DNA of 64,000 nucleotides from an uncultured Lachnospiraceae bacterium (GCA_910579425.1 CAJTVL010000010.1:1-64000), one strand, 5' to 3'; shown: positions 27,342-37,206, numbered from the stretch's first letter. The notes: generated from the letters alone by a model not told the origin. Translations and numbers: made by a program.

Positions 27342-29177
27342 ATGAAAGGGAAAAACGTAAAAAAGAAAAAGAAGCGCTATTCCATCTGGGATAACTGCCG
27401 GTACACATTTTGTTATTTGAGGCAGAAGGAAGGAAAAAAAGGCCTGGCCGTCTGTGGAGGGGATGTGGTGATGAGCATTCTGCTTCCCTTTCTGGAGGCG
27501 GCTCTTGCCGGGGCAGTGTCGGCCTGTCTGATCAGTGGGAAAAGGCCGGAGAAGATTTTGCTGCTGGTGGCGGGATATGTGCTTTTGTTACAGGCGGCCA
27601 GGTTTGCCCAGGGGCATCTGCGGCTTCTTCGGAAGGAAACGCTGTTTATGTTCCGGGGCCATATGATGGACGAGTATTATGATAAGATATTAAGGGTGGA
27701 CGGGCAGAGCCTGGAAAGCGCCCAGGGGCAGAAAAAGGCGGAGGCGGCGTCCAGAAATCTTTTTTCCGGAGACGAGCAGGGAATTGAAGCCTATGCAGGC
27801 AGCTATTTGGAACTGCTTTTCAATCTGGGGGGCCTTGTGCTCTATAGCGTAATAGTAGGCAGGAGCAGCCTGATTTTACTGGCGCTGCTGGCAGTACAGA
27901 CCATCATTTCCTCCTGCTTTCAGTTTCTGGCGGGGAAAAGGGCCTATTACACAAGCGAGGAGGCCAACAGGCACTGGCGGGCCTTTCAGTATCTGAGAAG
28001 GGAGTCCATCCTGCCCGAAAACGGAAAGGACATCCGGCTTTACCGGATGGATCAGTGGTTCCTTCGCCGGTTTTATGAGTGGATCGACCGGATCGAGGCC
28101 ATCTGCCACAGGGAAAGGACAGGGTTCATGGCGGCGGATATTCTGGAAAAGGTGCTTTCTTTCGGAAGAAATGTGCTGGTTTACGGGTATCTGATTCGGG
28201 AGATGCTGCAGGGCGGGCTGACCCTTCCGGCTTTCCTTTTGTATGTAGGGATCGTGGCAGGGTTCGGCGCATGGATGAACGGCCTGTTTGAGGCGCTTAG
28301 GTTGATACTTGAAAATGAGCGGCTGATGGACGATTACCGGGATTTCATGGATTTCGGGGTGATGGAGCCGGAAGGAAAGCCCGGGCCGAGGGCGGCAGGC
28401 GCTGTCCATGAGATACGGCTTGAAAATGTGTGTTTTTGCTATGAGGGGAGCGAGAGCGATACCCTCCATGACATCAGCCTGACGATCCGGCCCGGGGAAA
28501 AGCTGGCACTGGTAGGGCTCAACGGGGCCGGAAAAACCACGCTGATCAAGCTCCTGTGCGGTTTTCTCCGCCCTACCGCAGGCCATATTTATCTGGACGG
28601 ACAGGAGCTGCAGTCTCTGTCCCAGAGGGAGGTGTTCCGGGAATTTTCCGTGGTGTTCCAGGAGGTGTTTGCCTTTTCCTTTTCCCTGGAGGATAATGTG
28701 TGCTGCGGCAGGAAGGATGAAGAGAGGCTTAAGGAAAGCCTTGAAAAGGCAGGAATATGGGAAAAGGTGCAGACTCTGCCTAAAGGGGGGAGGACAGCCA
28801 TGAATAAGGATCTGGACGAGGAGGGAGCCATGCTCTCCGGGGGCGAGCTGCAGAAGCTGATGCTGGCCAGGGCCCTCTATAAGGATGCGCCGGTGGTGAT
28901 TCTGGACGAGCCCACGGCGGCTCTCGATCCTATTGCGGAGAGCGAGATGTACGAAAAGTACGACGGGATGATACGGGGAAGGACGGGGATTTTTATCTCC
29001 CACAGGTTAAGCTCCACACGGTTCTGCGACCGGATTCTTTTTATGGAAAAGGGGCGTATCGTGGAGGAGGGAGATCATGAAAGCCTGATGGAAAAGAAGG
29101 GCGCCTATGCGGAGCTGTTTGGCCTTCAGGCCCGGTATTATCAGCAAAAGAGACAACAGGAGGAGAGCTATGCATAA
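27342..29177 (+). CDS. ABC exporter half-transporter, first of pair
   Basis: A 611-residue fusion of a six-helix membrane domain (about 30-320) and an ATPase domain (about 345-600). Walker A VGLNGAGKTT, signature LSGGELQKLMLARAL, Walker B VVILDEPTAALDP and the H-loop FISHRLSS are all intact. The start at 27342 has AGGAG 8 nt upstream; a GTG at 27333 is less likely. It overlaps the next ABC gene by 8 nt and probably forms a heterodimer with it. Location after AgrA/AgrC-like genes suggests export of a peptide or resistance to an envelope-active compound. I see no peptidase domain and no precursor peptide gene. Confidence 0.9.
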   Translation: MKGKNVKKKKKRYSIWDNCRYTFCYLRQKEGKKGLAVCGGDVVMSILLPFLEAALAGAVSACLISGKRPEKILLLVAGYVLLLQAARFAQGHLRLLRKETLFMFRGHMMDEYYDKILRVDGQSLESAQGQKKAEAASRNLFSGDEQGIEAYAGSYLELLFNLGGLVLYSVIVGRSSLILLALLAVQTIISSCFQFLAGKRAYYTSEEANRHWRAFQYLRRESILPENGKDIRLYRMDQWFLRRFYEWIDRIEAICHRERTGFMAADILEKVLSFGRNVLVYGYLIREMLQGGLTLPAFLLYVGIVAGFGAWMNGLFEALRLILENERLMDDYRDFMDFGVMEPEGKPGPRAAGAVHEIRLENVCFCYEGSESDTLHDISLTIRPGEKLALVGLNGAGKTTLIKLLCGFLRPTAGHIYLDGQELQSLSQREVFREFSVVFQEVFAFSFSLEDNVCCGRKDEERLKESLEKAGIWEKVQTLPKGGRTAMNKDLDEEGAMLSGGELQKLMLARALYKDAPVVILDEPTAALDPIAESEMYEKYDGMIRGRTGIFISHRLSSTRFCDRILFMEKGRIVEEGDHESLMEKKGAYAELFGLQARYYQQKRQQEESYA

Positions 29178-31050
29178 GCAGAAAGAATCAAAAAGCATGT
29201 TACACAGCATCAAAGCCCTGGCAGCGATCCACCGGATCGGTTTTCGTCTGCTGAAAAGGATTCACGGCGTGGACAGCGCCATTATCCCTCTGCATATGCT
29301 GGAGGTCTGCCTCTCTCTGGCCCGGATCTATGCAGAGCTGTTCCTGACGGCGGAGCTCATTGACGCTTTGCTTGCAAAAGATTTCAGGCAGACGGCGGGA
29401 TTTGCGGCGGCGCTGTTGCTTACGAACCTTCTTTTTGGTGTGGCGGTGGACTTAAATAAGAGAAAATTCCGCGGGATGAAGAACAAGCTGTGGCTCATTT
29501 TTTATGTGTGGCTGCGGGAGAAGTCCTTTTCCCTGGATTATGAGACTATGGAAAACCCCGGGATTTCGGAAAAGATTCTTTTTTCCGAGAGAACCTCGGA
29601 TATGTACGGAGGGCTTGGAATTCTGCTGTACCATTACTGTGAGATTTTCAGGTCGCTCCTCCATGTGATCTGTTCGGTCTCCATGGTGATTTATCTGTGT
29701 CTGGCAGAGCCCGCCGGGGCGTCAGGCTTTTTGGGGTACCTGACCCGCCCGGCTTTCTCCCTGCTTCTATTCGCAGGGGTGCTTGCGGGGCTGATGGCCT
29801 GTTCTTTTCAGGTATTTGGACGCTTTGCCCGGAAACAAAAGGAAATCTTTGATTCCCACACGGGTGTTGAAAACAGGCTGTCGTACTTTCTCTCACAGAT
29901 TTACAGGAATGCAAAGGCGGCTAAAATGATCCGGATCTATGGCATGGAGGACATGATCCTGGAAAACACTATGGCGAATAATAACGAATCCATGGCATAT
30001 TTTGGGCGGATGTGCAAGGTGCAGCAGCAGGAGGGGGATGCCAATAAGCTTGTGAGCAGCTTTTTTACCGTCGCCTCTTATCTGCTGGTGGCCGCAAAGA
30101 CGGTGACGGGAGCCGTCACGGTGGGAGCCTTTACCCGGTATGCCGGGGCCCTGAATCAGTTTGGAAACGCCTGCTTTACCATCATATCCAGCCACGGGGA
30201 GCTTCGCAAGATTTCCACCTATATGGAGGGCTTTCTGGACTTCCTGGATACAAAGAGCATCCATGAAAAGGGCTCCATTCCGGTGGAAAAGCGCGAAGAC
30301 GGGGAGTATGAGCTTGCCTTTGAAAATGTGAGTTTTCACTATCCGGGAAAGGAGGAGCTGGTGCTGAAAGAGGTGAACTGCAGGCTCCGCATCCGGGGAA
30401 AGCTGGCGGTGGTGGGCCGAAACGGCGCGGGCAAGACCACCTTTATCAAGCTCCTGTGCAGACTCTACGAACCTACCCAGGGGCGCATCACCTTAAACGG
30501 TGTGGATATCCGCAAGTATGACGAGGAGGAATACCGCCGGCTTTTTGGCGTAGTGTTCCAGGATTTCAGGCTCTTTGCCTTTCCCGTGTGGGAAAACATT
30601 ACCGCAGGCTTTGCGCGCAGCGATGAGCGGATCTGGGAGGCACTGCGGCAGGCGGATGCCGGGGAGCTGGCAAAGCGGCTGCCCCAGGAACTTGACACCT
30701 TTCTTTACAAAAATGTGGAGGACGGAGTGGAAATCAGCGGCGGAGAGGCCCAGAAGCTGGCCCTGGCCAGGGCCCTGTATAAGGACGCCCCGGTGGTGAT
30801 CCTGGACGAGCCCACAGCGGCCCTTGACCCAAAAGCGGAGGCGGAAATTTACGCCCACTTTAACAAGATGGTGGAGGGAAGAACCAGCATTTATATTTCC
30901 CACAGAATGAGCAGCTGCCGGTTCTGCGACGATATTATTGTATTCGAGGACGGGCGGATCGTGGAGCGGGGCAGCCATGAGACGCTTTTTGCCGCAGGGG
31001 GAAGCTACGCCAGGATGTGGAATGCACAGGCCAGGTATTATGAGGGGTGA
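29170..31050 (+). CDS. ABC exporter half-transporter, second of pair
   Basis: A 626-residue membrane-ATPase fusion like its neighbour. Walker A VGRNGAGKTT, signature ISGGEAQKLALARAL, Walker B VVILDEPTAALDP and ISHRMSS are present. The start at 29170 (MHKQKE) has AGGAGG upstream and overlaps the previous stop; the open frame back to 29107 lies inside the first gene. The two proteins share an almost identical ATP-site segment, which suggests an old duplication. Both are predicted inner-membrane subunits of one exporter; the substrate is unknown. Confidence 0.9.
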   Translation: MHKQKESKSMLHSIKALAAIHRIGFRLLKRIHGVDSAIIPLHMLEVCLSLARIYAELFLTAELIDALLAKDFRQTAGFAAALLLTNLLFGVAVDLNKRKFRGMKNKLWLIFYVWLREKSFSLDYETMENPGISEKILFSERTSDMYGGLGILLYHYCEIFRSLLHVICSVSMVIYLCLAEPAGASGFLGYLTRPAFSLLLFAGVLAGLMACSFQVFGRFARKQKEIFDSHTGVENRLSYFLSQIYRNAKAAKMIRIYGMEDMILENTMANNNESMAYFGRMCKVQQQEGDANKLVSSFFTVASYLLVAAKTVTGAVTVGAFTRYAGALNQFGNACFTIISSHGELRKISTYMEGFLDFLDTKSIHEKGSIPVEKREDGEYELAFENVSFHYPGKEELVLKEVNCRLRIRGKLAVVGRNGAGKTTFIKLLCRLYEPTQGRITLNGVDIRKYDEEEYRRLFGVVFQDFRLFAFPVWENITAGFARSDERIWEALRQADAGELAKRLPQELDTFLYKNVEDGVEISGGEAQKLALARALYKDAPVVILDEPTAALDPKAEAEIYAHFNKMVEGRTSIYISHRMSSCRFCDDIIVFEDGRIVERGSHETLFAAGGSYARMWNAQARYYEG

Positions 31051-31064
31051 GGGGATAGTATCCC

Positions 31065-31259
31065 CTACATCCTATCCTTCATAGACTTAACATACTCCCC
31101 GATATACCCCGGCGCATCCTTCCCGTATTTTTCAAGGAGCTTTACTATGGCCTGGTGGGTAATTCTTATGCAGAGAGTATTCAGTCGGTAATCACGCTTG
31201 ATGATTTGTTTGCAATGTGATTTGTAATTCACAGAATTACCCTTTCTTAAACTGCTCAT
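31065..31259 (-). CDS. Small hypothetical protein
   Basis: A 64-residue basic frame (about 20% Lys/Arg) ending in a predicted amphipathic helix with KLLEKYGKDAPGYIGEYV. I do not recognise the family with certainty; the C-terminal part resembles small clostridial proteins of unknown role. There is no strong ribosome site. It is convergent with the ABC exporter gene and may be a remnant. Confidence 0.35.
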   Translation of the reverse strand: MSSLRKGNSVNYKSHCKQIIKRDYRLNTLCIRITHQAIVKLLEKYGKDAPGYIGEYVKSMKDRM

Positions 31260-31337
31260 TTAGTGTATAATGAAACCTGTGGCAAAGGACAAAGTCAAAA
31301 TTTGCCATTCATGTATACTGTAAATGGGTGTTTTTTT
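31243..31337 (+). promoter_or_regulatory. Promoter and attenuator-like leader before the carboxypeptidase gene
   Basis: TTTCTT (31243-31248) and TATAAT (31266-31271) are 17 bp apart. The leader then has GGCAAA (31281-31286) complementary to TTTGCC (31301-31306), and CCATT (31305-31309) complementary to AATGG (31323-31327) followed by seven T (31331-31337). The two pairings share CC and exclude each other, as in a transcription attenuator. The stems are short, so this is tentative. Confidence 0.35.
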
Positions 31338-31402
31338 GATGTATGAATGGATTAAAGCGCCGCGAAGCGGTTCATGGATAGTTAGAATAGGAGTATTGGT
31401 TA

Positions 31403-32623
31403 GTGAACGAAGAATTTCATAAGGAAGAGGAGACCAGGCAGCGTCACAGGCAGCGGATTGAGCAGATGCAGCGCAGCAAAAGGAGACAGATGGTTTTTCG
31501 CAGGTGCATCACAAGATATATCCCGGCTGCGGCAGGCCTTTTTATTTTGTCTGCCCTGGTGTTTGGTACCATTAAAAATTTTCATCATACAGAAGAGGGA
31601 GCTTTGAAGCGGCAGGAAAGCGGGGAGGATACGAAAGAGGAGGAAATTATCTGGAGAGAGGATACGCCGGGCAGCCCGGAAGGTAGTAAAGCGGACTTAC
31701 AGCAAAATCCGGAAGCGGAAGGCATGGGCGGCGAAGCCGGGCAGGAGTCCGGGACAAAAGCATCGGAGGGGGAAACCTCACAGGGCGACGGCTTAAGGAA
31801 GGACGGGGAAGGAAAATATACGGCAAGCAAAACCTCTCAGACCAGGCAGGTAGGGGATGAGATTCTCAGCGAATACGCTATTTTTATTGACCGTGACAGT
31901 CAAGAGGTTCTTGCGGAAAAAGGCGGGTTTACGGTCATTAATCCGGCTTCCATGACCAAAATTCTGACGGTGCTGGTGGCGGCGGAGCATATCAAAGAAG
32001 AAGATCTGGATGATACCATAATCATGACGCCTGAGATCACAGATTATGGATATATCCACAAATGCAGTGCCGCCGGTTTTGTCAAGGGGGAGGAAGTGAG
32101 TGTCAGGGATCTGTTTTACGGTACCATCCTGCCCTCCGGTGCAGATGCCGCAGTGGGGCTTGCGGTTTATGTGGCGGGAGACCAGGATTCCTTTGTGGAG
32201 CTGATGAATGAGAAGCTTAAGGAGCTGGGGCTTTCGGATACGGCGCACTTCACCAACTGTGTGGGGGTTTATGACGAGGATCACTACTGCAGCGCCTATG
32301 ATATGGCCATGATTTTGGAAGCGGCCCTGGATAATGAACTGTGCCGGGAAATCCTTTCCACCCGGATCCATACCATTCCCGAAAAGGAGGAACATCCCGA
32401 CGGCCTGGAGATGAGCAACTGGTTTTTGCGCAGGATTGAGGATAAGGAATACGGGGGCAAGGTGCTTGGGGGAAAAACCGGCTATGTGGAGCAGTCCGGA
32501 AGCTGCGCCGCCAGCTTTGGGGAAAATGCAGGCAACAATTATATCTGTGTGACAGTGAAGGCGGGCAGCCCTTTTCAGTGTGTGAACGACCACGCCCTGC
32601 TTTACAATGAATACGGAACATAA
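31403..32623 (+). CDS. D-alanyl-D-alanine carboxypeptidase-like serine hydrolase (S11)
   Basis: The 406-residue protein has a cytoplasmic basic N-terminus, a membrane anchor near residues 38-56, a Glu/Gly-rich linker to about 140, and a penicillin-binding-protein-type domain. Active-site Ser183-x-x-Lys186 (SMTK) and Lys358-Thr-Gly (GGKTGYVEQSG) are present. The second motif, normally Ser-x-Asn, reads Ser245-Gly-Ala247, so the usual Asn is absent. The family trims stem-peptide D-Ala from peptidoglycan outside the cell. The start is GTG with AGGAG upstream. The missing Asn may alter activity. It is followed 26 bp later by rarA. Confidence 0.8.
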   Translation: MNEEFHKEEETRQRHRQRIEQMQRSKRRQMVFRRCITRYIPAAAGLFILSALVFGTIKNFHHTEEGALKRQESGEDTKEEEIIWREDTPGSPEGSKADLQQNPEAEGMGGEAGQESGTKASEGETSQGDGLRKDGEGKYTASKTSQTRQVGDEILSEYAIFIDRDSQEVLAEKGGFTVINPASMTKILTVLVAAEHIKEEDLDDTIIMTPEITDYGYIHKCSAAGFVKGEEVSVRDLFYGTILPSGADAAVGLAVYVAGDQDSFVELMNEKLKELGLSDTAHFTNCVGVYDEDHYCSAYDMAMILEAALDNELCREILSTRIHTIPEKEEHPDGLEMSNWFLRRIEDKEYGGKVLGGKTGYVEQSGSCAASFGENAGNNYICVTVKAGSPFQCVNDHALLYNEYGT

Positions 32624-32649
32624 CCTTTTGAAACGGAAATGAGGCAGCA

Positions 32650-33978
32650 ATGGATTTATTTGATTATATGCGTAGCACGAATATGGAAAAGGAGTCTCCC
32701 CTAGCGGCCAGGCTTCGGCCCACCACCCTGGAGGAGGTGGTGGGACAGCAGCATATTATAGGGAGGGATAAGCTTTTGTATCGCGCCATCAAGGCGGACA
32801 AGCTTAGCTCCCTTATTTTTTACGGCCCTCCCGGTACGGGAAAGACCACTCTGGCAAAGGTCATCGCAAATACCACCAGCGCGGAATTTACCCAGATCAA
32901 CGCCACTGTGGCAGGGAAAAAGGACATGGAAGAGGTGGTGAAAAAAGCCAAGGACATTCTGGGAATGTACGGGAAGAAGACCATCCTTTTCATCGACGAG
33001 ATCCATCGGTTCAATAAAGGTCAGCAGGATTATCTGCTTCCCTTTGTGGAGGACGGCACCCTGATTCTGATCGGAGCCACCACGGAAAATCCATATTTTG
33101 AAGTAAATAATGCCCTGATTTCCCGCTCTATTATCTTTGAACTCCATCCCCTGAGCGCGGAGGATATTAGGGAACTGCTCAGAAGAGCGGTGTATGATAA
33201 GGAAAAGGGCATGGGAGTCTACGATGCGGTGATCGAGGAGGACGCCATGGAATTTCTGGCCGACCTTGCCGGGGGAGATGCAAGGAGCGCTTTGAATGCG
33301 GTGGAACTGGGCATTATGACCACGGACCGCCTGGAGGATGGAAAGATACATATCACCCTGGAGGTTGCCCAGGAATGCATTCAGAAACGGGCCCTTCGAT
33401 ATGATAAGTCCGGGGACAATCACTATGATACGGTGTCGGCCTTTATCAAAAGTATGCGGGGCTCCGACCCGGACGCGGCGGTCTACTATCTTGCCCGGAT
33501 GCTCTATGCCGGGGAAAGCGTCACCTTTATCGCAAGAAGGATCATGATCTGCGCCGCGGAGGATGTGGGGATTGCGGATCCCCAGGCGCTTTCCGTGGCG
33601 GTGAATGCGTCCCTGGCAGTGGAACGCATAGGGATGCCGGAGGCTCAGATCATTCTTTCAGAGGCGGCTATCTATGTGGCCTGCGCGCCCAAAAGCAATG
33701 CCTGCGTCAGGGCCATCGGGGAGGCAGACCAGTCAGTCAGGGAGCAGGGAAATCTGCCGATCCCGGTGCATTTGCAGGACGCCCATTACAAGGGAGCCGC
33801 CAGGCTGGGACACGGCCAGGGGTATCTCTATGCCCATGATTACCCTGGCCATTACGTGAAACAGCAGTATTTGCCCTATGAGCTGAATGGAAAGGAATTT
33901 TATCACCCCTCGGGGAACGGCTATGAGGCGAAGGTCAGGGAGCATATGAAGCGGCTGAAGGAAAGTGAGAAGCTCTAG
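32650..33978 (+). CDS. rarA: Replication-associated recombination protein RarA (MgsA)
   Basis: A 442-residue AAA+ ATPase with Walker A YGPPGTGKTTLAKV (about 57-70), Walker B ILFIDEIHRFNK, sensor-1 region GATTENPYFEVN, and the long C-terminal tetramerisation domain (MRGSDPDAAVYYLARML onwards) typical of RarA/WHIP. It acts at stalled replication forks with single-stranded DNA-binding protein. Length and motifs are normal. GAGGCAGC precedes the ATG. Confidence 0.95.
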   Translation: MDLFDYMRSTNMEKESPLAARLRPTTLEEVVGQQHIIGRDKLLYRAIKADKLSSLIFYGPPGTGKTTLAKVIANTTSAEFTQINATVAGKKDMEEVVKKAKDILGMYGKKTILFIDEIHRFNKGQQDYLLPFVEDGTLILIGATTENPYFEVNNALISRSIIFELHPLSAEDIRELLRRAVYDKEKGMGVYDAVIEEDAMEFLADLAGGDARSALNAVELGIMTTDRLEDGKIHITLEVAQECIQKRALRYDKSGDNHYDTVSAFIKSMRGSDPDAAVYYLARMLYAGESVTFIARRIMICAAEDVGIADPQALSVAVNASLAVERIGMPEAQIILSEAAIYVACAPKSNACVRAIGEADQSVREQGNLPIPVHLQDAHYKGAARLGHGQGYLYAHDYPGHYVKQQYLPYELNGKEFYHPSGNGYEAKVREHMKRLKESEKL

Positions 33979-34071
33979 CAGCGCGCAGGAAAGGAAGCGG
34001 TTCGGCTGTTGGCCGAAGCTTCCTGTTGGGGCAAAGTAAGAAAACCAGAAAAGCAGAGGGAAAGAGAACCT

Positions 34072-36108
34072 ATGAGTATAGATGAAAAGAGAGAAGAAGA
34101 GTTGAGAGAAGAGGAGCCGTTTGCAGAGGAAGCGCAGGAGGGAGATGTGGCAGGGGAAGGGCTGCTGGAGGAAGAGCTGATCAGCGGGGAATTTGCACCG
34201 GAACCCGGAGGCGCGGAAGGACGGACCTCTTCCAAAAAGAAAGCATCTCTGAAAAAGGCCAAAAAGAAAGCGGTTCGAAAGAAAGCAGGGACGAAAAAGC
34301 CGGAAAAGGAAAAAGCCAGGAAGCTGACCAAAAGGGTTTCTCTTTTGATGGGAGGGGTTTTTGCGGCGGCAGGAGCTGCAGCGGTCTTTGTATTTCTTTT
34401 TATGAAGGACACAAACGAAGAAGTGCCGCAGATCACACTGCCACAGATCGCCCATGAGGTACAGCCCGAGATAGAGGAAGAGACGGATATAGGAAGCGGT
34501 GTGCTGGATCATATCATCACCGCAGGCAATGCGGTTTGGGATTCCTTTCACCGCCGTCCGGAAAGCTTTGAGCTGACAGACGGGAACGAGGCGGATTTTG
34601 CAGACGTTACCGAGTGCCTGATTGATCCCGGGACCAGAAAGATCTCTGTAAAGGCGCAGGGGGAGGGGATTCCCAAAAGCGATGATAAGTTTTATTATCT
34701 TTTTGCATTAAATACCTATGAAAACAGTATCCCGGAGAATGCGGAGTATCTGGATCGGGATTATAAGGATAAAGAGGTGGAGATGTCCGCTGCCCTTAAC
34801 TATAATCATTCCGCCACCCGGCTTTTTAAGAAGTTTGTGGTTGCTGTGAAAAAGGACGGCAAATATCTGCCTGTGACCACCCCCAGATACATCACCAACC
34901 CGGAGGCCATTGCCAAATATACCTCCGTATTCCAGCAGCCGAAATCCATTAAGGGTCTTTTGGTAGACCCTTCAAGACTGGCAGGAAGCGAGCTGGACGA
35001 TTTGGGAGTCAAGCAGGCGGCTTACAATATCCCCGTGGCAAGGCTGCTTGGCCCTACCACCAACCCCTCCTACCCTTCCATCCAGTATACCTATGACGGA
35101 AGGACTTATACCCTGAACGGACAGGTGGTGGCGGAATACGACATTATTTTCGGCACGCTTACCAGGAAGGGGATCACTACCACTGCGATCATTCTGAACA
35201 ATTATTCCTCTGCTTACCAGCAGCTGATCCATCCCCAGGCAAGGGGAGGCGGCTCGGCTCCCTACTATATGTTTAACGGGGCGGAGGAGTCGGGCGTGGA
35301 ATACATGGCGGCCATTGCTACCTTTCTGGCGGAGCGGTATTCCGACAATAACCGGGGCCGGATCTCCAACTGGGTAATCGCCAACGAGATCAACGCCCGC
35401 AAGGAGTGGAACCATATGGCTTACGTTGATGTGGAGACCTATGTGGAGGAATACGCCAGAGCCTTCCGTGTTTTTTATAATGCCATCAAGAGCGTGAGCA
35501 GCAGCGCAAGGGTCTATATCTCCTTAGACCAGCAGTGGGACAGGAATATCAAGAACAATACCAACTATGACGGGCGGGATATTCTGGATGCGTTTAACCG
35601 GAATATTTCTTCCAAGGGAAATTTGGACTGGGGCGTGGCCCAGCATCCCTACAATGTGCCCCTTACGGAGTCCCGGATCTGGAAGGCCTCCAAATATGTG
35701 GAGCACAATGCGGGCACTTCTATGATTACCATGGAAAATATTGAGGTTCTGGTGAATTATCTGCGGCAGGAGCAGTTCCGCAAGGAGGACGGAAGTGTGC
35801 GCAGCATCCTGATCAGCGAGCTTGGCTATACCTCAAGCTCGGGACAGGCCCTTCAGGCGGCGGCCTTTGCCTACGCCTATTACAAGATGGAGGCCTACAG
35901 TGAGATCGACGGTTTCTTACTGAACCGGGAAACGGACGCCGGGGAAGAGGTGTCCCAGGGACTGGCCTTTGGCCTGACGGACGCAGGCGGCGGGCGCAAG
36001 CAGATTTATAACGTGTTCAAATACATAGATACGCCGGAGCGGGATAACTATACGAATTTTGCCAAGGAGATCATAGGGATTTCAAGCTGGGGGGAGATTG
36101 TGAGGTAA
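34072..36108 (+). CDS. Membrane-anchored DUF5722 protein (glycosidase-like fold)
   Basis: About 678 residues from the ATG at 34072. Order: an acidic N-terminus (Glu-rich, to about 65), a highly basic Lys-rich run (about 65-100), one membrane anchor (about 105-125), then a large outside domain. The last 350 residues (ending in FGLTDAGGGRKQIYNVFKYIDT) match DUF5722, which looks like a TIM-barrel glycoside-hydrolase relative: WVIANEINAR resembles the acid/base Asn-Glu strand and ILISELGYTSSSG the nucleophile-Glu strand. Substrate unknown. The unusual acidic-then-basic cytoplasmic tail may bind another protein or nucleic acid; that is speculation. Confidence 0.75.
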   Translation: MSIDEKREEELREEEPFAEEAQEGDVAGEGLLEEELISGEFAPEPGGAEGRTSSKKKASLKKAKKKAVRKKAGTKKPEKEKARKLTKRVSLLMGGVFAAAGAAAVFVFLFMKDTNEEVPQITLPQIAHEVQPEIEEETDIGSGVLDHIITAGNAVWDSFHRRPESFELTDGNEADFADVTECLIDPGTRKISVKAQGEGIPKSDDKFYYLFALNTYENSIPENAEYLDRDYKDKEVEMSAALNYNHSATRLFKKFVVAVKKDGKYLPVTTPRYITNPEAIAKYTSVFQQPKSIKGLLVDPSRLAGSELDDLGVKQAAYNIPVARLLGPTTNPSYPSIQYTYDGRTYTLNGQVVAEYDIIFGTLTRKGITTTAIILNNYSSAYQQLIHPQARGGGSAPYYMFNGAEESGVEYMAAIATFLAERYSDNNRGRISNWVIANEINARKEWNHMAYVDVETYVEEYARAFRVFYNAIKSVSSSARVYISLDQQWDRNIKNNTNYDGRDILDAFNRNISSKGNLDWGVAQHPYNVPLTESRIWKASKYVEHNAGTSMITMENIEVLVNYLRQEQFRKEDGSVRSILISELGYTSSSGQALQAAAFAYAYYKMEAYSEIDGFLLNRETDAGEEVSQGLAFGLTDAGGGRKQIYNVFKYIDTPERDNYTNFAKEIIGISSWGEIVR

Positions 36109-36147
36109 ATGCGATAGCCGAGGAGGGGGAAAATTGAAGACAGACGT

Positions 36148-37197
36148 ATGGTAGATAATGGGGATTATTTTGTGATAAACCGTGCGAGACAGTACGGAAA
36201 GACTACGATTCTGCGGGCGTTAAGTGTCTGTTTGCAAGATATGTATCGCGTGATCTTTATTGATTTTCAGAGAATGAGCACAGAAGATTATGCGGATGAA
36301 TATGCGTTTTCAACTGCTTTTGGAGATTCCGTTTATAAGTTTTTTTCCGTGAGAGGAAAGCTGGCAGAAAAGGATATAGCATTCGGTTTGGAACAGATGA
36401 AAAACGCAATGCAGGAGAAAAGCTTTCGGTTAAGGGGACTGTTTGATAGTTTAAATGCGCTCTGTAAGGCTTCCTGCAAACGGGTGGTATTGCTGATCGA
36501 CGAGGTGGACAGCGCTGTCAATAATCAGGTTTTTCTGGATTTTCTTGCACAGCTTCGCAGTTATTATCTGGAAAGGGAAGAGGTTTCTACTTTTTATTCC
36601 GTTATATTGGCAGGGGTGTATGATATATGTCGCAAGGAGGGACCCATCGCAGATGGGAGGATTCCTTACGACCTGCGTGCGCATCAGCGCACTACATCTG
36701 CTATAAAAAATATGAAGCTTAAGATTAGGCCGGATGCCGAACACCGCTATAATAGCCCCTGGAATATTGCGGCGGATTTTAATGTTGACATGGACTTCAA
36801 TTCAAGGGAAATTGAGGGAATGCTTCAGGAATATGAAAAAGACTGCCAGACAGGTATGGATACTGATTTGATAGCAGGGCTCATTTATGATTATACATCC
36901 GGATATCCCTATCTGGTGTCGAGACTTTGCCAGATCATGGATGAGGGTGTGGCAGTCACAGACAGGAACCTAGGGGCAGTCAGTTGGACGCGAGAAGGAA
37001 TTTTGGATGCGGTTAAGGCACTGCTAAAAGAAAGCAGCACCTTGTTTGACGATATTAGAAAAAAGTTGGATGATTTTCCGGAACTGAGAAAGTGTATCAG
37101 TGGACTTTTGTTTGATGGAAGTAAAATCCCGTACAGCAGATATAACTATATTCTTGATGTGGGAATCATGTTTGGGTTTCTGAAGGAAGATTCTTGA
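36148..37197 (+). pseudogene. AAA-ATPase-like protein (PF09820 type), truncated at both ends
   Basis: The frame encodes the core of this family: INRARQYGKTT (Walker A equivalent), VVLLIDEVDSAVNNQVFLDFLAQLR (Walker B) and DYTSGYPYLVSRLCQIMDE. About 30 N-terminal residues are missing; the reading frame upstream hits a TAG at 36112-36114 and the only good ribosome site is about 18 nt from the ATG. The C-terminus stops at MFGFLKEDS, where intact proteins continue into a PD-(D/E)XK nuclease domain. In between, CRKEGPIADGRIPYDLRAHQRTTSAIKN interrupts the usual ILAGVYDIKN-L segment, so it may also carry an insertion. These genes are common, multicopy and of unknown function in gut Firmicutes and Bacteroidetes. 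Confidence 0.7.
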
Positions 37198-37206
37198 ACA
37201 TAAATT

